Assembly (NCBI RefSeq): GCF_000472505.1
Contig: NZ_AWZR01000003.1
Location: forward strand, 124,001 to 188,000
DNA length: 64,000 nt
Source: Luteimonas sp. J29
Lineage (GTDB): Bacteria > Pseudomonadota > Gammaproteobacteria > Xanthomonadales > Xanthomonadaceae
Direction of reading: 5' to 3'
Every line of letters begins with the position of its first letter. Position 1 is the first letter of the stretch. The notes beneath the pieces are model-generated. The model searched no databases and was not told the origin of the DNA. It saw only the letters and a program-made list of their open reading frames with translations. A program made the translations under genes and the position numbers. This document shows, one piece after another, positions 56,208-64,000 of the stretch.

Positions 56208-59200
56208 TCAGCCGCGCTGCGCGAGCTGCGACAGGCGCTGGACCGCGACCGAGGCGGTCGGGTAGTCCAGCGTCTTCTGCGCCGCGATCTCGGTCAGCAT
56301 CGACAGGGTGAAGCGCAGGCTCGGGTCGTCGCGCCCGATCCAGTGCCGCACCTTGGCCTCGGCCGTGTCGCCCGGCATCGACAGCACCTGGCCCACGATG
56401 GTGCGCTGCTGGGCGGCGAGCTCGTCGCGCAGCGCGCCGCGGGCCACCGCGTGCCAGCGGCCCTCGACCTGGAGCGCGTCGATCTGCCGGGTCAGCCACG
56501 GGATGTTGAGCGCCTCGCCGACCCGGAAGTGCAACCGGGCCACGTCCACCGGCCGCTGCCGGCGCTCGTTGGCCAGCTCGATGATGTCCGGGCACCACTC
56601 CAGGTACGGCAGCGCCGCCAGCTGGCCGCCCAGCGCGTCGGGCACGCCCTTGGCGCGCCAGTCGGCGAGGCTGGCCTCGTACTCCGGGCGCATCGAGTCG
56701 GGCAGGATGTTGGCGCCGGCGCGGATGTCGCGGAACCCGTCGTGGTAGCGATTGACCGCGGTGGTGATGTCCGGGATCGCGCCGGGCCGCGACAGCAGCC
56801 AGCGGGTGAAGGAGCGCTGCAGGTTCCAGATCACCAGCAGGGCATCGACCTGCACCGACTCGGCGACCTTGCCGTCGAGCGCGTCGATCTGGTTCCACAG
56901 CGCCCGCGCCTCGAGGGTCTCGCGGGTGATGGTGAACGCCTTGGCCACGTCGCCGATGCTGCGGCCGCTGTCCTCCTGCATGCGCAGCAGGAACGTCGAA
57001 CCCATCCGGTTGATCATCGTGTTGGTGACCGCGGTGGCGATGATCTCGCGCTTGAGCGGATGGCGCTCCATCGCGTCGGCGTACTTCTTCTGCAGTGGCC
57101 TGGGGAAGTAGCGCTGCAGTTCCCGCGACAGGTAGCTGTCCTCCGGCACGTCGGACTGCAGCAGTTCGTCGAACGCGACCAGCTTGGAGTACGACAGCAG
57201 CACCGCCAGCTCGGGCCGGGTGAGTCCCTGCCCGCGCGCCTTGCGCTCGGCGATCTCGGCGTCGGAGGGCAGGAACTCGATCTGCCGGTCGAGCAGCCCG
57301 CGCTGTTCGAGCGTGCGGATGAAGTGCTCCTTCGACCCGAGCCGGGCGACGCTCATGCGCTCCATGACGCTGATGGCCTGGTTCTGGCGGTAGTTGTCCC
57401 ACAGCACCAGCTGCGCGACCTCGTCGGTCATCGAGGCCAGCAGTTTGTTGCGCGCCTCCATCTTCAGCCGGCCCGCGCGCACCTCGGCGTTGAGCAGGAT
57501 CTTGATGTTGACTTCGTGGTCGGAGGTGTCGACGCCGGCCGAGTTGTCGATGAAGTCGGTGTTGAGCAGCACGCCGTTGCGCGCGGCCTCGATCCGGCCG
57601 AGCTGGGTGAAGCCGAGGTTGCCGCCCTCGCCCACCACCCGGCAGCGCAGCTCGCGGCCGTCGACGCGGATCGCGTTGTTGGCGCGGTCGCCGACGTCCG
57701 AATGCTGCTCGGTGCTGCCCTTGACGTAGGTGCCGATGCCGCCGTTCCAGAGCAGGTCCACCGGCGCGCGCAGGATCGCCGACAGCAGCTCGTTGGGCGT
57801 CATCGAGGTGGTGCCCTCGGGCAGGCCAAGCGCCGCGCGCGCCTGCGGCGAGACCGGGATCGACTTGGCCGAGCGCGGGTACACCCCGCCGCCCTTCGAG
57901 ATCAGGGAGGTGTCGTAGTCCGCCCAGCTCGAGCGCGGCAGCCGGAACAGGCGTTCGCGCTCGGCGTAGGAGCGCGCGGCGTCCGGATCCGGATCGATGA
58001 AGATGTGGCGGTGGTCGAACGCCGCCACCAGGCGGATGTGGCGCGAGAGCAGCATGCCGTTGCCGAACACGTCGCCGGACATGTCGCCGATGCCCACGCA
58101 GGTGAAGTCCTGGCTCTGGCTGTCGTGTCCCAGGGCGCGGAAGTGGCGCTTGACCGACTCCCACGCGCCGCGCGCGGTGATGCCCATGCCCTTGTGGTCG
58201 TAGCCCACCGAGCCGCCGGAGGCGAATGCGTCGTCCAGCCAGAACCCGTACTCGCGGGCGATGCCGTTGGCGATGTCGGAGAACGTGGCCGTGCCCTTGT
58301 CGGCCGCGACCACCAGGTACGGATCGTCCTGGTCGTGGCGGACCACGTCGCGCGGCGGCACCACCTTGCCGTCCACCACGTTGTCGGTGACGTCGAGCAT
58401 GCCGCTGATGAACAGCCTGTAGCAGGCCACGCCCTCGGCCATGAGCGCGTCGCGCTCGGCCGGCGGGCGCTTGACGATGAAGCCGCCCTTGGAGCCGACC
58501 GGCACGATCACCGTGTTCTTCACCATCTGCGCCTTGACCAGGCCCAGCACCTCGGTGCGGAAGTCCTCGCGGCGATCCGACCAGCGCAGCCCACCGCGCG
58601 CCACCGGCCCGAAGCGCAGGTGCACGCCCTCCACCCGCGGGCCGTAGACGAAGATCTCGCGGTACGGCTTCGGCTTGGGCAGGTCCGGCACCAGCGACGA
58701 GTCGAACTTGAAGGTGATCGTCTCCTTGCAGCTGCCGTCGGCGTTGCGCTGGTAGTAGCTGGTGCGCAGGGTGGCGTCGATCACGCCCATGAAGCTGCGC
58801 AGGATGCGGTCCTCGTCAAGGCTCGAGACCCGGTCGAGCAGCGCCCGGATCGCGCCGCGTACCACCTCGGCGCGCGCGCCGCGCTCCAGCCCGCGTGCGT
58901 CAACCACCGGCTGCAACAGCGCCATGCAGGCCTCGTCGCCACCGGCCAGCGCCCGCAGGTGCGCGGCCAGGCGCGCGGCGCCGGCATCCTCGCCCTGCTT
59001 GCGCCTGCCCTTGCGCGACGATCCGCCCGCGGCCGGGTCGAAGCGCGCCTCGAACAGCTCCACCAGCAGCCGCGCGAGCAGCGGGTTGCGGGAGAAGGTG
59101 TCCTCGACGTAGCTCTGCGAGAACGGCACCCCGACCTGTTGCAGGTAGCGCGCGTAGCCGCGCAGCAGCGCGACCTGGCGCCAGTCGAGCGAGGCCGACA

Positions 59201-61187
59201 GCACCAGGCGGTTGAGCCCGTCGTTCTCCGCCTCGCCGCGCCAGGTGCGGGCGAAGGCCTCGCTGAAGTCGGCGGCGGCGCTCTCCACGTCCAGGCCGGC
59301 CACGCCGGACTCGACCTCGAAGTCCTGGATGAACACCGTGGTGCCGTCCACGTCGATCCGGTAAGGATGCTCGGTGACCACGCGCAGGCCGAGGTTCTCC
59401 ATCATCGGCAGCGCATCGGACAGGGCGATGTCCTCGTGCAGGCGGTAGAGCTTGAAGCGCAGCGCGCCCTCGCCATTCACCGTGGCCGGCAGCTGCTGCA
59501 GGCTCAGCTGCAGCGGCGCGTCCTCGCCGAGCGCGGCCAGGCGCTCGACGTCGGTGGCGGCGATGACCGGGGTCGCGTTCTCGATGTAGGCGGCGGGCAG
59601 CGCGCGGCCGAAGCGCTGCGCCAGTTCCAGGCCTCGCTCCTCGCCGTGGCGCGAGACCAGCTCGTCGCGCAGGTCGTCGTGCCAGTTGCGCACGATCGCG
59701 GCCAGCTCGCGGTCGAGCTGGCCCTGGTCGACCTCGAATGCCTCGCCCGGGCGCGGGCGCACGATCAGGTGCACCTGGGCCAGCGGCGACTCGCTGATCA
59801 TGACGCTGGCGTCGACGTGATCGGCATGCAGCACCCGGCGCAGCATCGCCTCGATCCGGTGGCGCACGTCGGTGCTGAAGCGGTCGCGCGGGATGTAGGC
59901 CAGCACCGAGTAGAAACGGCCGTAACGGTCGCGGCGCAGGAACAGGCGGCTGCGCACCCGCTCCTGCAGGCCGAGCACGCCGGTGGCCAGGCGGTACAGT
60001 TCGTCGGCGCTGGACTGGAACAGCTCGTCGCGCGGCAGGGTCTCGAGGATGTGGCGCAGCGCCTTGCCGCTGTGGCCGGTGGGCTTGAGGCCCGAGCGCG
60101 ACATCACGTACTCGTATCGCCCGCGCACCAGCGGGATGTCCCACGGGCGGCGGTTGTAGGCGCTGGAGGTGTACAGGCCGAGGAAGCGCTGCTCGGACAC
60201 CGCGCGGCCCTTCTCGTCGAAGCCCAGCACGCCGATGTAGTCCATGTAGCCCGGGCGGTGCACGGTCGAACGCGCGTTGGTCTTGGTCAGGACCAGCGCT
60301 TCGGCCTGGCCCTGGGCGCTCATCCGGTGCGCGGCCAACGACTCCAGCGGGCGGCCGCCGGCGTCGCCTTCGCCGCGCAGCAGGCCCAGACCGCTGCCCT
60401 TGACCGGCACCAGCAGTTCGCGGCTGCCGCGGCGGCGCACCTCGTACTCGCGGTAGCCGAAGAAGGTGAAATGGTCGTCCGCCACCCAGCGCAGGAACTC
60501 CTGCGCCTCGTGGCGCTCGCCCTCGCCCAGCGGCATGCGGCGGGTGGCGAGCCCGTCGGCGACCTCCTGCATGCGGCGGCGCATCTGCGGCCAGTCGCGC
60601 ACGATCGCGCGCACGTCCTCGAGTACCGACAGCAGCGCGGACTCGATCGCGGCCATGCCATCCGAGGTCTGGCGGTCGATCTCCAGGTGCATGACCGATT
60701 CGGTCTCGCCCTGGCCCACCGCCTGCAGGCGGCCGGCGCGGTCGCGCCGGATCTGGATCACCGGGTGGCCGAGCACGTGCACCTTCACCCCGCGCGCGGC
60801 CAGCGCCATCGTCACCGAATCGACCAGGAACGGCATGTCGTCGTTGACGATCTGCAGCACGGTGTGCGGCGATTCCCAGCCGTGCGTGCGCAGGACCGGG
60901 TTGAACAGGCGCACCTGGGCCCTGCCCGGCGGACGCCGGCGCATGAAGTCCAGCAGCCCGGTGGCCAGCGCCGCCCAGGCGTCGGGACTGTGCAGCGGCA
61001 ACTCCTCCTCGCTCAGGCGCCGGTAGAACGCGCTGGCGAAGGCCACGGCATCGGCCTGCGCCGCCTTGCCGGCGCGCTTGCGCACCGCCTCCAGGATCGG
61101 GGCGGGCGCGGCCTCCGGCGTCGCGGAGGACGCCGCGCTGCGGGTGGACTTGCGGGGTTTGGCCCTGGCGGGTCGGGACGGGGTCAT
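56208..61187 (-). CDS. gdhB: NAD-specific glutamate dehydrogenase, large (180 kDa) class
   Basis: A 1659-residue enzyme deaminating glutamate to 2-oxoglutarate. The long N-terminal region (about 1-750) carries ACT-like regulatory segments. The catalytic part has the GDH signature GGLRWSDRREDFRTEVLGLVKAQ split over about 860-885, the substrate Lys in VPVGSKGGFIVK, and GIGDMSGDVFGNGML in the NAD domain. A helical C-terminal part follows. Start: ATG 61187 with CGGAG upstream and a CATAAC hexamer about 15 bases earlier. It is the only frame of this size with family motifs; a longer antisense frame is a GC shadow. Confidence 0.97.
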   Translation of the reverse strand: MTPSRPARAKPRKSTRSAASSATPEAAPAPILEAVRKRAGKAAQADAVAFASAFYRRLSEEELPLHSPDAWAALATGLLDFMRRRPPGRAQVRLFNPVLRTHGWESPHTVLQIVNDDMPFLVDSVTMALAARGVKVHVLGHPVIQIRRDRAGRLQAVGQGETESVMHLEIDRQTSDGMAAIESALLSVLEDVRAIVRDWPQMRRRMQEVADGLATRRMPLGEGERHEAQEFLRWVADDHFTFFGYREYEVRRRGSRELLVPVKGSGLGLLRGEGDAGGRPLESLAAHRMSAQGQAEALVLTKTNARSTVHRPGYMDYIGVLGFDEKGRAVSEQRFLGLYTSSAYNRRPWDIPLVRGRYEYVMSRSGLKPTGHSGKALRHILETLPRDELFQSSADELYRLATGVLGLQERVRSRLFLRRDRYGRFYSVLAYIPRDRFSTDVRHRIEAMLRRVLHADHVDASVMISESPLAQVHLIVRPRPGEAFEVDQGQLDRELAAIVRNWHDDLRDELVSRHGEERGLELAQRFGRALPAAYIENATPVIAATDVERLAALGEDAPLQLSLQQLPATVNGEGALRFKLYRLHEDIALSDALPMMENLGLRVVTEHPYRIDVDGTTVFIQDFEVESGVAGLDVESAAADFSEAFARTWRGEAENDGLNRLVLSASLDWRQVALLRGYARYLQQVGVPFSQSYVEDTFSRNPLLARLLVELFEARFDPAAGGSSRKGRRKQGEDAGAARLAAHLRALAGGDEACMALLQPVVDARGLERGARAEVVRGAIRALLDRVSSLDEDRILRSFMGVIDATLRTSYYQRNADGSCKETITFKFDSSLVPDLPKPKPYREIFVYGPRVEGVHLRFGPVARGGLRWSDRREDFRTEVLGLVKAQMVKNTVIVPVGSKGGFIVKRPPAERDALMAEGVACYRLFISGMLDVTDNVVDGKVVPPRDVVRHDQDDPYLVVAADKGTATFSDIANGIAREYGFWLDDAFASGGSVGYDHKGMGITARGAWESVKRHFRALGHDSQSQDFTCVGIGDMSGDVFGNGMLLSRHIRLVAAFDHRHIFIDPDPDAARSYAERERLFRLPRSSWADYDTSLISKGGGVYPRSAKSIPVSPQARAALGLPEGTTSMTPNELLSAILRAPVDLLWNGGIGTYVKGSTEQHSDVGDRANNAIRVDGRELRCRVVGEGGNLGFTQLGRIEAARNGVLLNTDFIDNSAGVDTSDHEVNIKILLNAEVRAGRLKMEARNKLLASMTDEVAQLVLWDNYRQNQAISVMERMSVARLGSKEHFIRTLEQRGLLDRQIEFLPSDAEIAERKARGQGLTRPELAVLLSYSKLVAFDELLQSDVPEDSYLSRELQRYFPRPLQKKYADAMERHPLKREIIATAVTNTMINRMGSTFLLRMQEDSGRSIGDVAKAFTITRETLEARALWNQIDALDGKVAESVQVDALLVIWNLQRSFTRWLLSRPGAIPDITTAVNRYHDGFRDIRAGANILPDSMRPEYEASLADWRAKGVPDALGGQLAALPYLEWCPDIIELANERRQRPVDVARLHFRVGEALNIPWLTRQIDALQVEGRWHAVARGALRDELAAQQRTIVGQVLSMPGDTAEAKVRHWIGRDDPSLRFTLSMLTEIAAQKTLDYPTASVAVQRLSQLAQRG

Positions 61188-61213
61188 GTCGGGACGGCTC
61201 CGTTATGCACAAA

Positions 61214-61235
61214 GGCCCGCGTCTGCACGCGGGCC
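61214..61235 (-). terminator. terminator after the acyl-CoA dehydrogenase gene
   Basis: An 8-bp perfect stem, GGCCCGCG with CGCGGGCC, and a 6-base loop. It is followed on the minus strand by TTTG. It lies just upstream of the glutamate dehydrogenase start, separating the two units. Confidence 0.75.
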
Positions 61236-61351
61236 ATGGGGACGGGTGTGCCGCGCCCGGGGCGCGGCGGAAGCGGCCACGGGAAGCGCACGGCCTCCCG
61301 TGTCGGGGCGTGTGGTGAACCTGGCGCGGCGACGCGGATCCACGGCGCGGC

Positions 61352-62500
<1,149 letters not shown>

Positions 62501-62605
62501 GACCGCCTCGCAATTGTTTCCAGAGAAACGTAATTGTAGCCGGCCGCGCGCCCGGACCGCATGCCGTCCCCGGCGCGGCGGGCGTCCCCACCGGGAGCGC
62601 GCGGC

Positions 62606-62660
62606 TTGACGCCACGGATTGCGGGCCGGACAATATCTTTATATCGCGATACGGAGATAT
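62606..62660 (+). promoter_or_regulatory. promoter with nested palindromic operator of the SahR-like gene
   Basis: TTGACG (62606-62611), 17 bp, GACAAT (62629-62634). A symmetric 28-bp operator covers 62633-62660: ATATCT, three bases, the perfect palindrome TATCGCGATA, three bases, AGATAT. It overlaps the -10 and the transcription start, the position expected for autorepression. GGAG at 62653 serves as the ribosome site. Confidence 0.8.
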
Positions 62661-62662
62661 GT

Positions 62663-63592
62663 ATGGACCTCGAGGCCTGGTCCACGCGGCTCAAGGTGCT
62701 TGCCGATCCCACCCGCGTGCGCCTGCTCGCGCTGCTGGAGGGCGAGGAACTGACCGTGGCCGAACTCTCCGCGATCACCCGCCTCGCCCAGCCCCGCGTC
62801 TCCACCCACCTGGCCAAGCTCAAGGACGCCGGCCTGGTGCGCGACCGCCGCGCCGGCGTCTCGGCCTACTACCGCTTCGACCACGAGTCGCTCGACCCCG
62901 CCCAGCGCGCATTGTGGCAGGCGCTGTCCACCGGCAGCGACGACCCGCTGCTGCGCCAGGACGCCGAGCGCGTGGCCGGGGTGCTGGCGATGCGCGCCGC
63001 CGACCAGAACTGGGCCGACTCGGTGGCCGGCGACATGGAGCGCCACTACTCGCCCGGCCGCACCTGGGAAGCCCTGGCCCGCAGCGCCCTGCCCCTGCTC
63101 GAGACCGGCGACGTGCTCGACATCGCCTCGGGCGACGGCGTGCTGGCCGAGCTGCTCGCCCCGCACGCCCATCGCTACGTGTGCGTGGACAGCAGCCCGC
63201 GGGTGGTGGCCGCAGCGGCCGAGCGCCTGCGCCGGTTCCGCAACGTCGAGGTGCTCGAGGGCGACATGCACGCCCTGCCGTTCTCCACCGCCGAATTCGA
63301 CCTGGTGGTGCTGATGCACGCCCTGACCTACGCCGAGAAGCCGGCCCAGGCCGTGGCCGAGGCGGCGCGCGTGCTGCGTCCGGGCGGCCGGCTGCTGCTG
63401 TCGAGCCTGGCCCGGCACGAGCACCAGAACGTGGTCCAGGCCTACGGCCACGTCAACCTGGGCTTCACCGACAAGGACCTGCGCCGCTTCGCCGCCCGCG
63501 CCGGCCTCGAACTGCTGACCGCCGAGACCGTGACCCGCGAGAAGCGCCCGCCCCACTTCGAGGTGATCTCGCTGATCGCCCGCAAGCCCTGA
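62663..63592 (+). CDS. sahR: ArsR-family regulator fused to a methyltransferase domain (SahR-like)
   Basis: A 309-residue regulator. The N-terminal ArsR winged helix (about 1-90: [23 protein letters not shown], then [17 protein letters not shown]) joins a class I methyltransferase fold (about 130-300) with [22 protein letters not shown] and [12 protein letters not shown]. This is the architecture of SahR, which senses S-adenosylhomocysteine and represses methionine-cycle genes. It sits 17 bp before metH. No metal-binding Cys pattern of ArsR/SmtB is present, so metal sensing is unlikely. Confidence 0.85.
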   Translation: MDLEAWSTRLKVLADPTRVRLLALLEGEELTVAELSAITRLAQPRVSTHLAKLKDAGLVRDRRAGVSAYYRFDHESLDPAQRALWQALSTGSDDPLLRQDAERVAGVLAMRAADQNWADSVAGDMERHYSPGRTWEALARSALPLLETGDVLDIASGDGVLAELLAPHAHRYVCVDSSPRVVAAAAERLRRFRNVEVLEGDMHALPFSTAEFDLVVLMHALTYAEKPAQAVAEAARVLRPGGRLLLSSLARHEHQNVVQAYGHVNLGFTDKDLRRFAARAGLELLTAETVTREKRPPHFEVISLIARKP

Positions 63593-63609
63593 CCACGAGG
63601 AGCCCCGAC

Positions 63610-64000
63610 ATGCGCGTACTTCCCTGGCTCCATCCCGAGCGCGTGGCCGCCCTCGAGGCCGCCCTGCGCGAGCGCATCCTGGTGATCGACGGCGCGATGG
63701 GCACCATGCTCCAGCGCCATGGCCTGCAGGAGGCCGACTACCGCGGCGAGCGCTTCGCCGACGGCTACGATTCGACCCGCGGGGCGCCCGCCGGCGGCGG
63801 CCGCGACCTGCGCGGCAACAACGACCTGCTGCTGCTGACCCGGCCCGAGCTGGTGGCCGGCGTCCACGCCGCCTACCTCGAGGCCGGCGCCGACCTGCTC
63901 GAGACCAACACCTTCAACGCGACCGCGGTCAGCCAGGCCGACTACGGGCTCGAGCACCTGGTGCACGAGCTCAACCGCGAAGGCGCGCGCATCGCCCGCG
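63610..64000 (+). CDS. metH: methionine synthase, homocysteine-binding domain (3' end missing)
   Basis: The first 130 codons of cobalamin-dependent methionine synthase, cut by the window edge. The homocysteine-binding barrel is recognisable by [30 protein letters not shown] and [12 protein letters not shown]. The insert [10 protein letters not shown] before RGNND is Gly/Ala-rich. Whether this is the full enzyme or the short split form cannot be seen. It is probably co-transcribed with the SahR-like gene 17 bp upstream. Confidence 0.93.
   Translation, partial: MRVLPWLHPERVAALEAALRERILVIDGAMGTMLQRHGLQEADYRGERFADGYDSTRGAPAGGGRDLRGNNDLLLLTRPELVAGVHAAYLEAGADLLETNTFNATAVSQADYGLEHLVHELNREGARIAR

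Overview
The window is very GC-rich, densely packed chromosomal DNA from a gammaproteobacterium. It most resembles the Xanthomonadaceae/Lysobacteraceae (Lysobacter, Luteimonas, Stenotrophomonas). The hints are a cbb3 oxidase cluster beside an Anr/FNR-type box and azurin, a kynurenine-route NAD pathway, and a pair of GTAG-type REP hairpins like the SMAG elements of Stenotrophomonas. Also in keeping are a 180-kDa-class NAD-glutamate dehydrogenase and an ArsR-methyltransferase fusion regulator in front of metH. The genus is inferred from gene content, not from a marker alignment. I see no prophage, insertion sequence, CRISPR array or rRNA operon.

Layout. 1-9.6 kb: high-affinity cbb3 oxidase operon (ccoN cut by the window edge, ccoO, ccoQ, ccoP, a small membrane protein, ccoG, ccoH, ccoI, ccoS, a TauE/SafE-like membrane protein), then azurin behind an Anr-like site. 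9.6-11 kb: a convergent two-gene operon (DUF1989 plus YqcI/YcgG N-hydroxylase family). 11.1-16.9 kb: tRNA-Arg(CCU), an ALDH7-type dehydrogenase, a phosphoesterase, a DUF4190 protein, pyrD, murB and an EamA transporter. 16.9-20.6 kb: a transmembrane Ser/Thr kinase with a TPR-like region, divergent from an FHA-GGDEF diguanylate cyclase. 20.7-29.8 kb: PAP2 phosphatase, ispG, xseA, an acetolactate-synthase-like enzyme, an aldehyde dehydrogenase, an NRDE protein and a lipoprotein hydrolase.

29.9-36.5 kb, almost all on the minus strand: a zincin-like protein, a PspC-domain protein, a DUF5329 protein, class III PHA synthase (phaE-phaC), pssA, a 3-hydroxybutyrate oligomer hydrolase and a Nudix hydrolase. 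36.8-40.1 kb: an exported DUF1800-DUF1501 pair. 40.2-42.1 kb (minus): rpsF-rpsR-rplI with promoter, structured leader and terminator, and an IscA-family gene. 42.2-46.6 kb: asnS, two small unknown genes, a PaiB-like flavoprotein, nei and carbonic anhydrase. 46.6-50 kb: kynurenine-pathway genes (3-hydroxyanthranilate dioxygenase, kynureninase, kynurenine monooxygenase). 50-52.9 kb: the REP pair, then sbcB-DUF2461-DUF2939. 52.9-62.5 kb (minus): alcohol dehydrogenase, 5'-nucleotidase, nadK, NAD-glutamate dehydrogenase and acyl-CoA dehydrogenase. 62.6-64 kb: a SahR-like regulator and the start of metH.

Four things stand out. The divergent kinase / FHA-GGDEF pair could join protein threonine phosphorylation to cyclic-di-GMP. 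The DUF1989/YqcI pair looks like an undescribed guanidino-nitrogen module. PhaE carries a histone-H1-like tail. A repeated start architecture, a -10-like hexamer followed by six or seven bases and then ATG, points to leaderless mRNAs for seven genes and changes one start choice.
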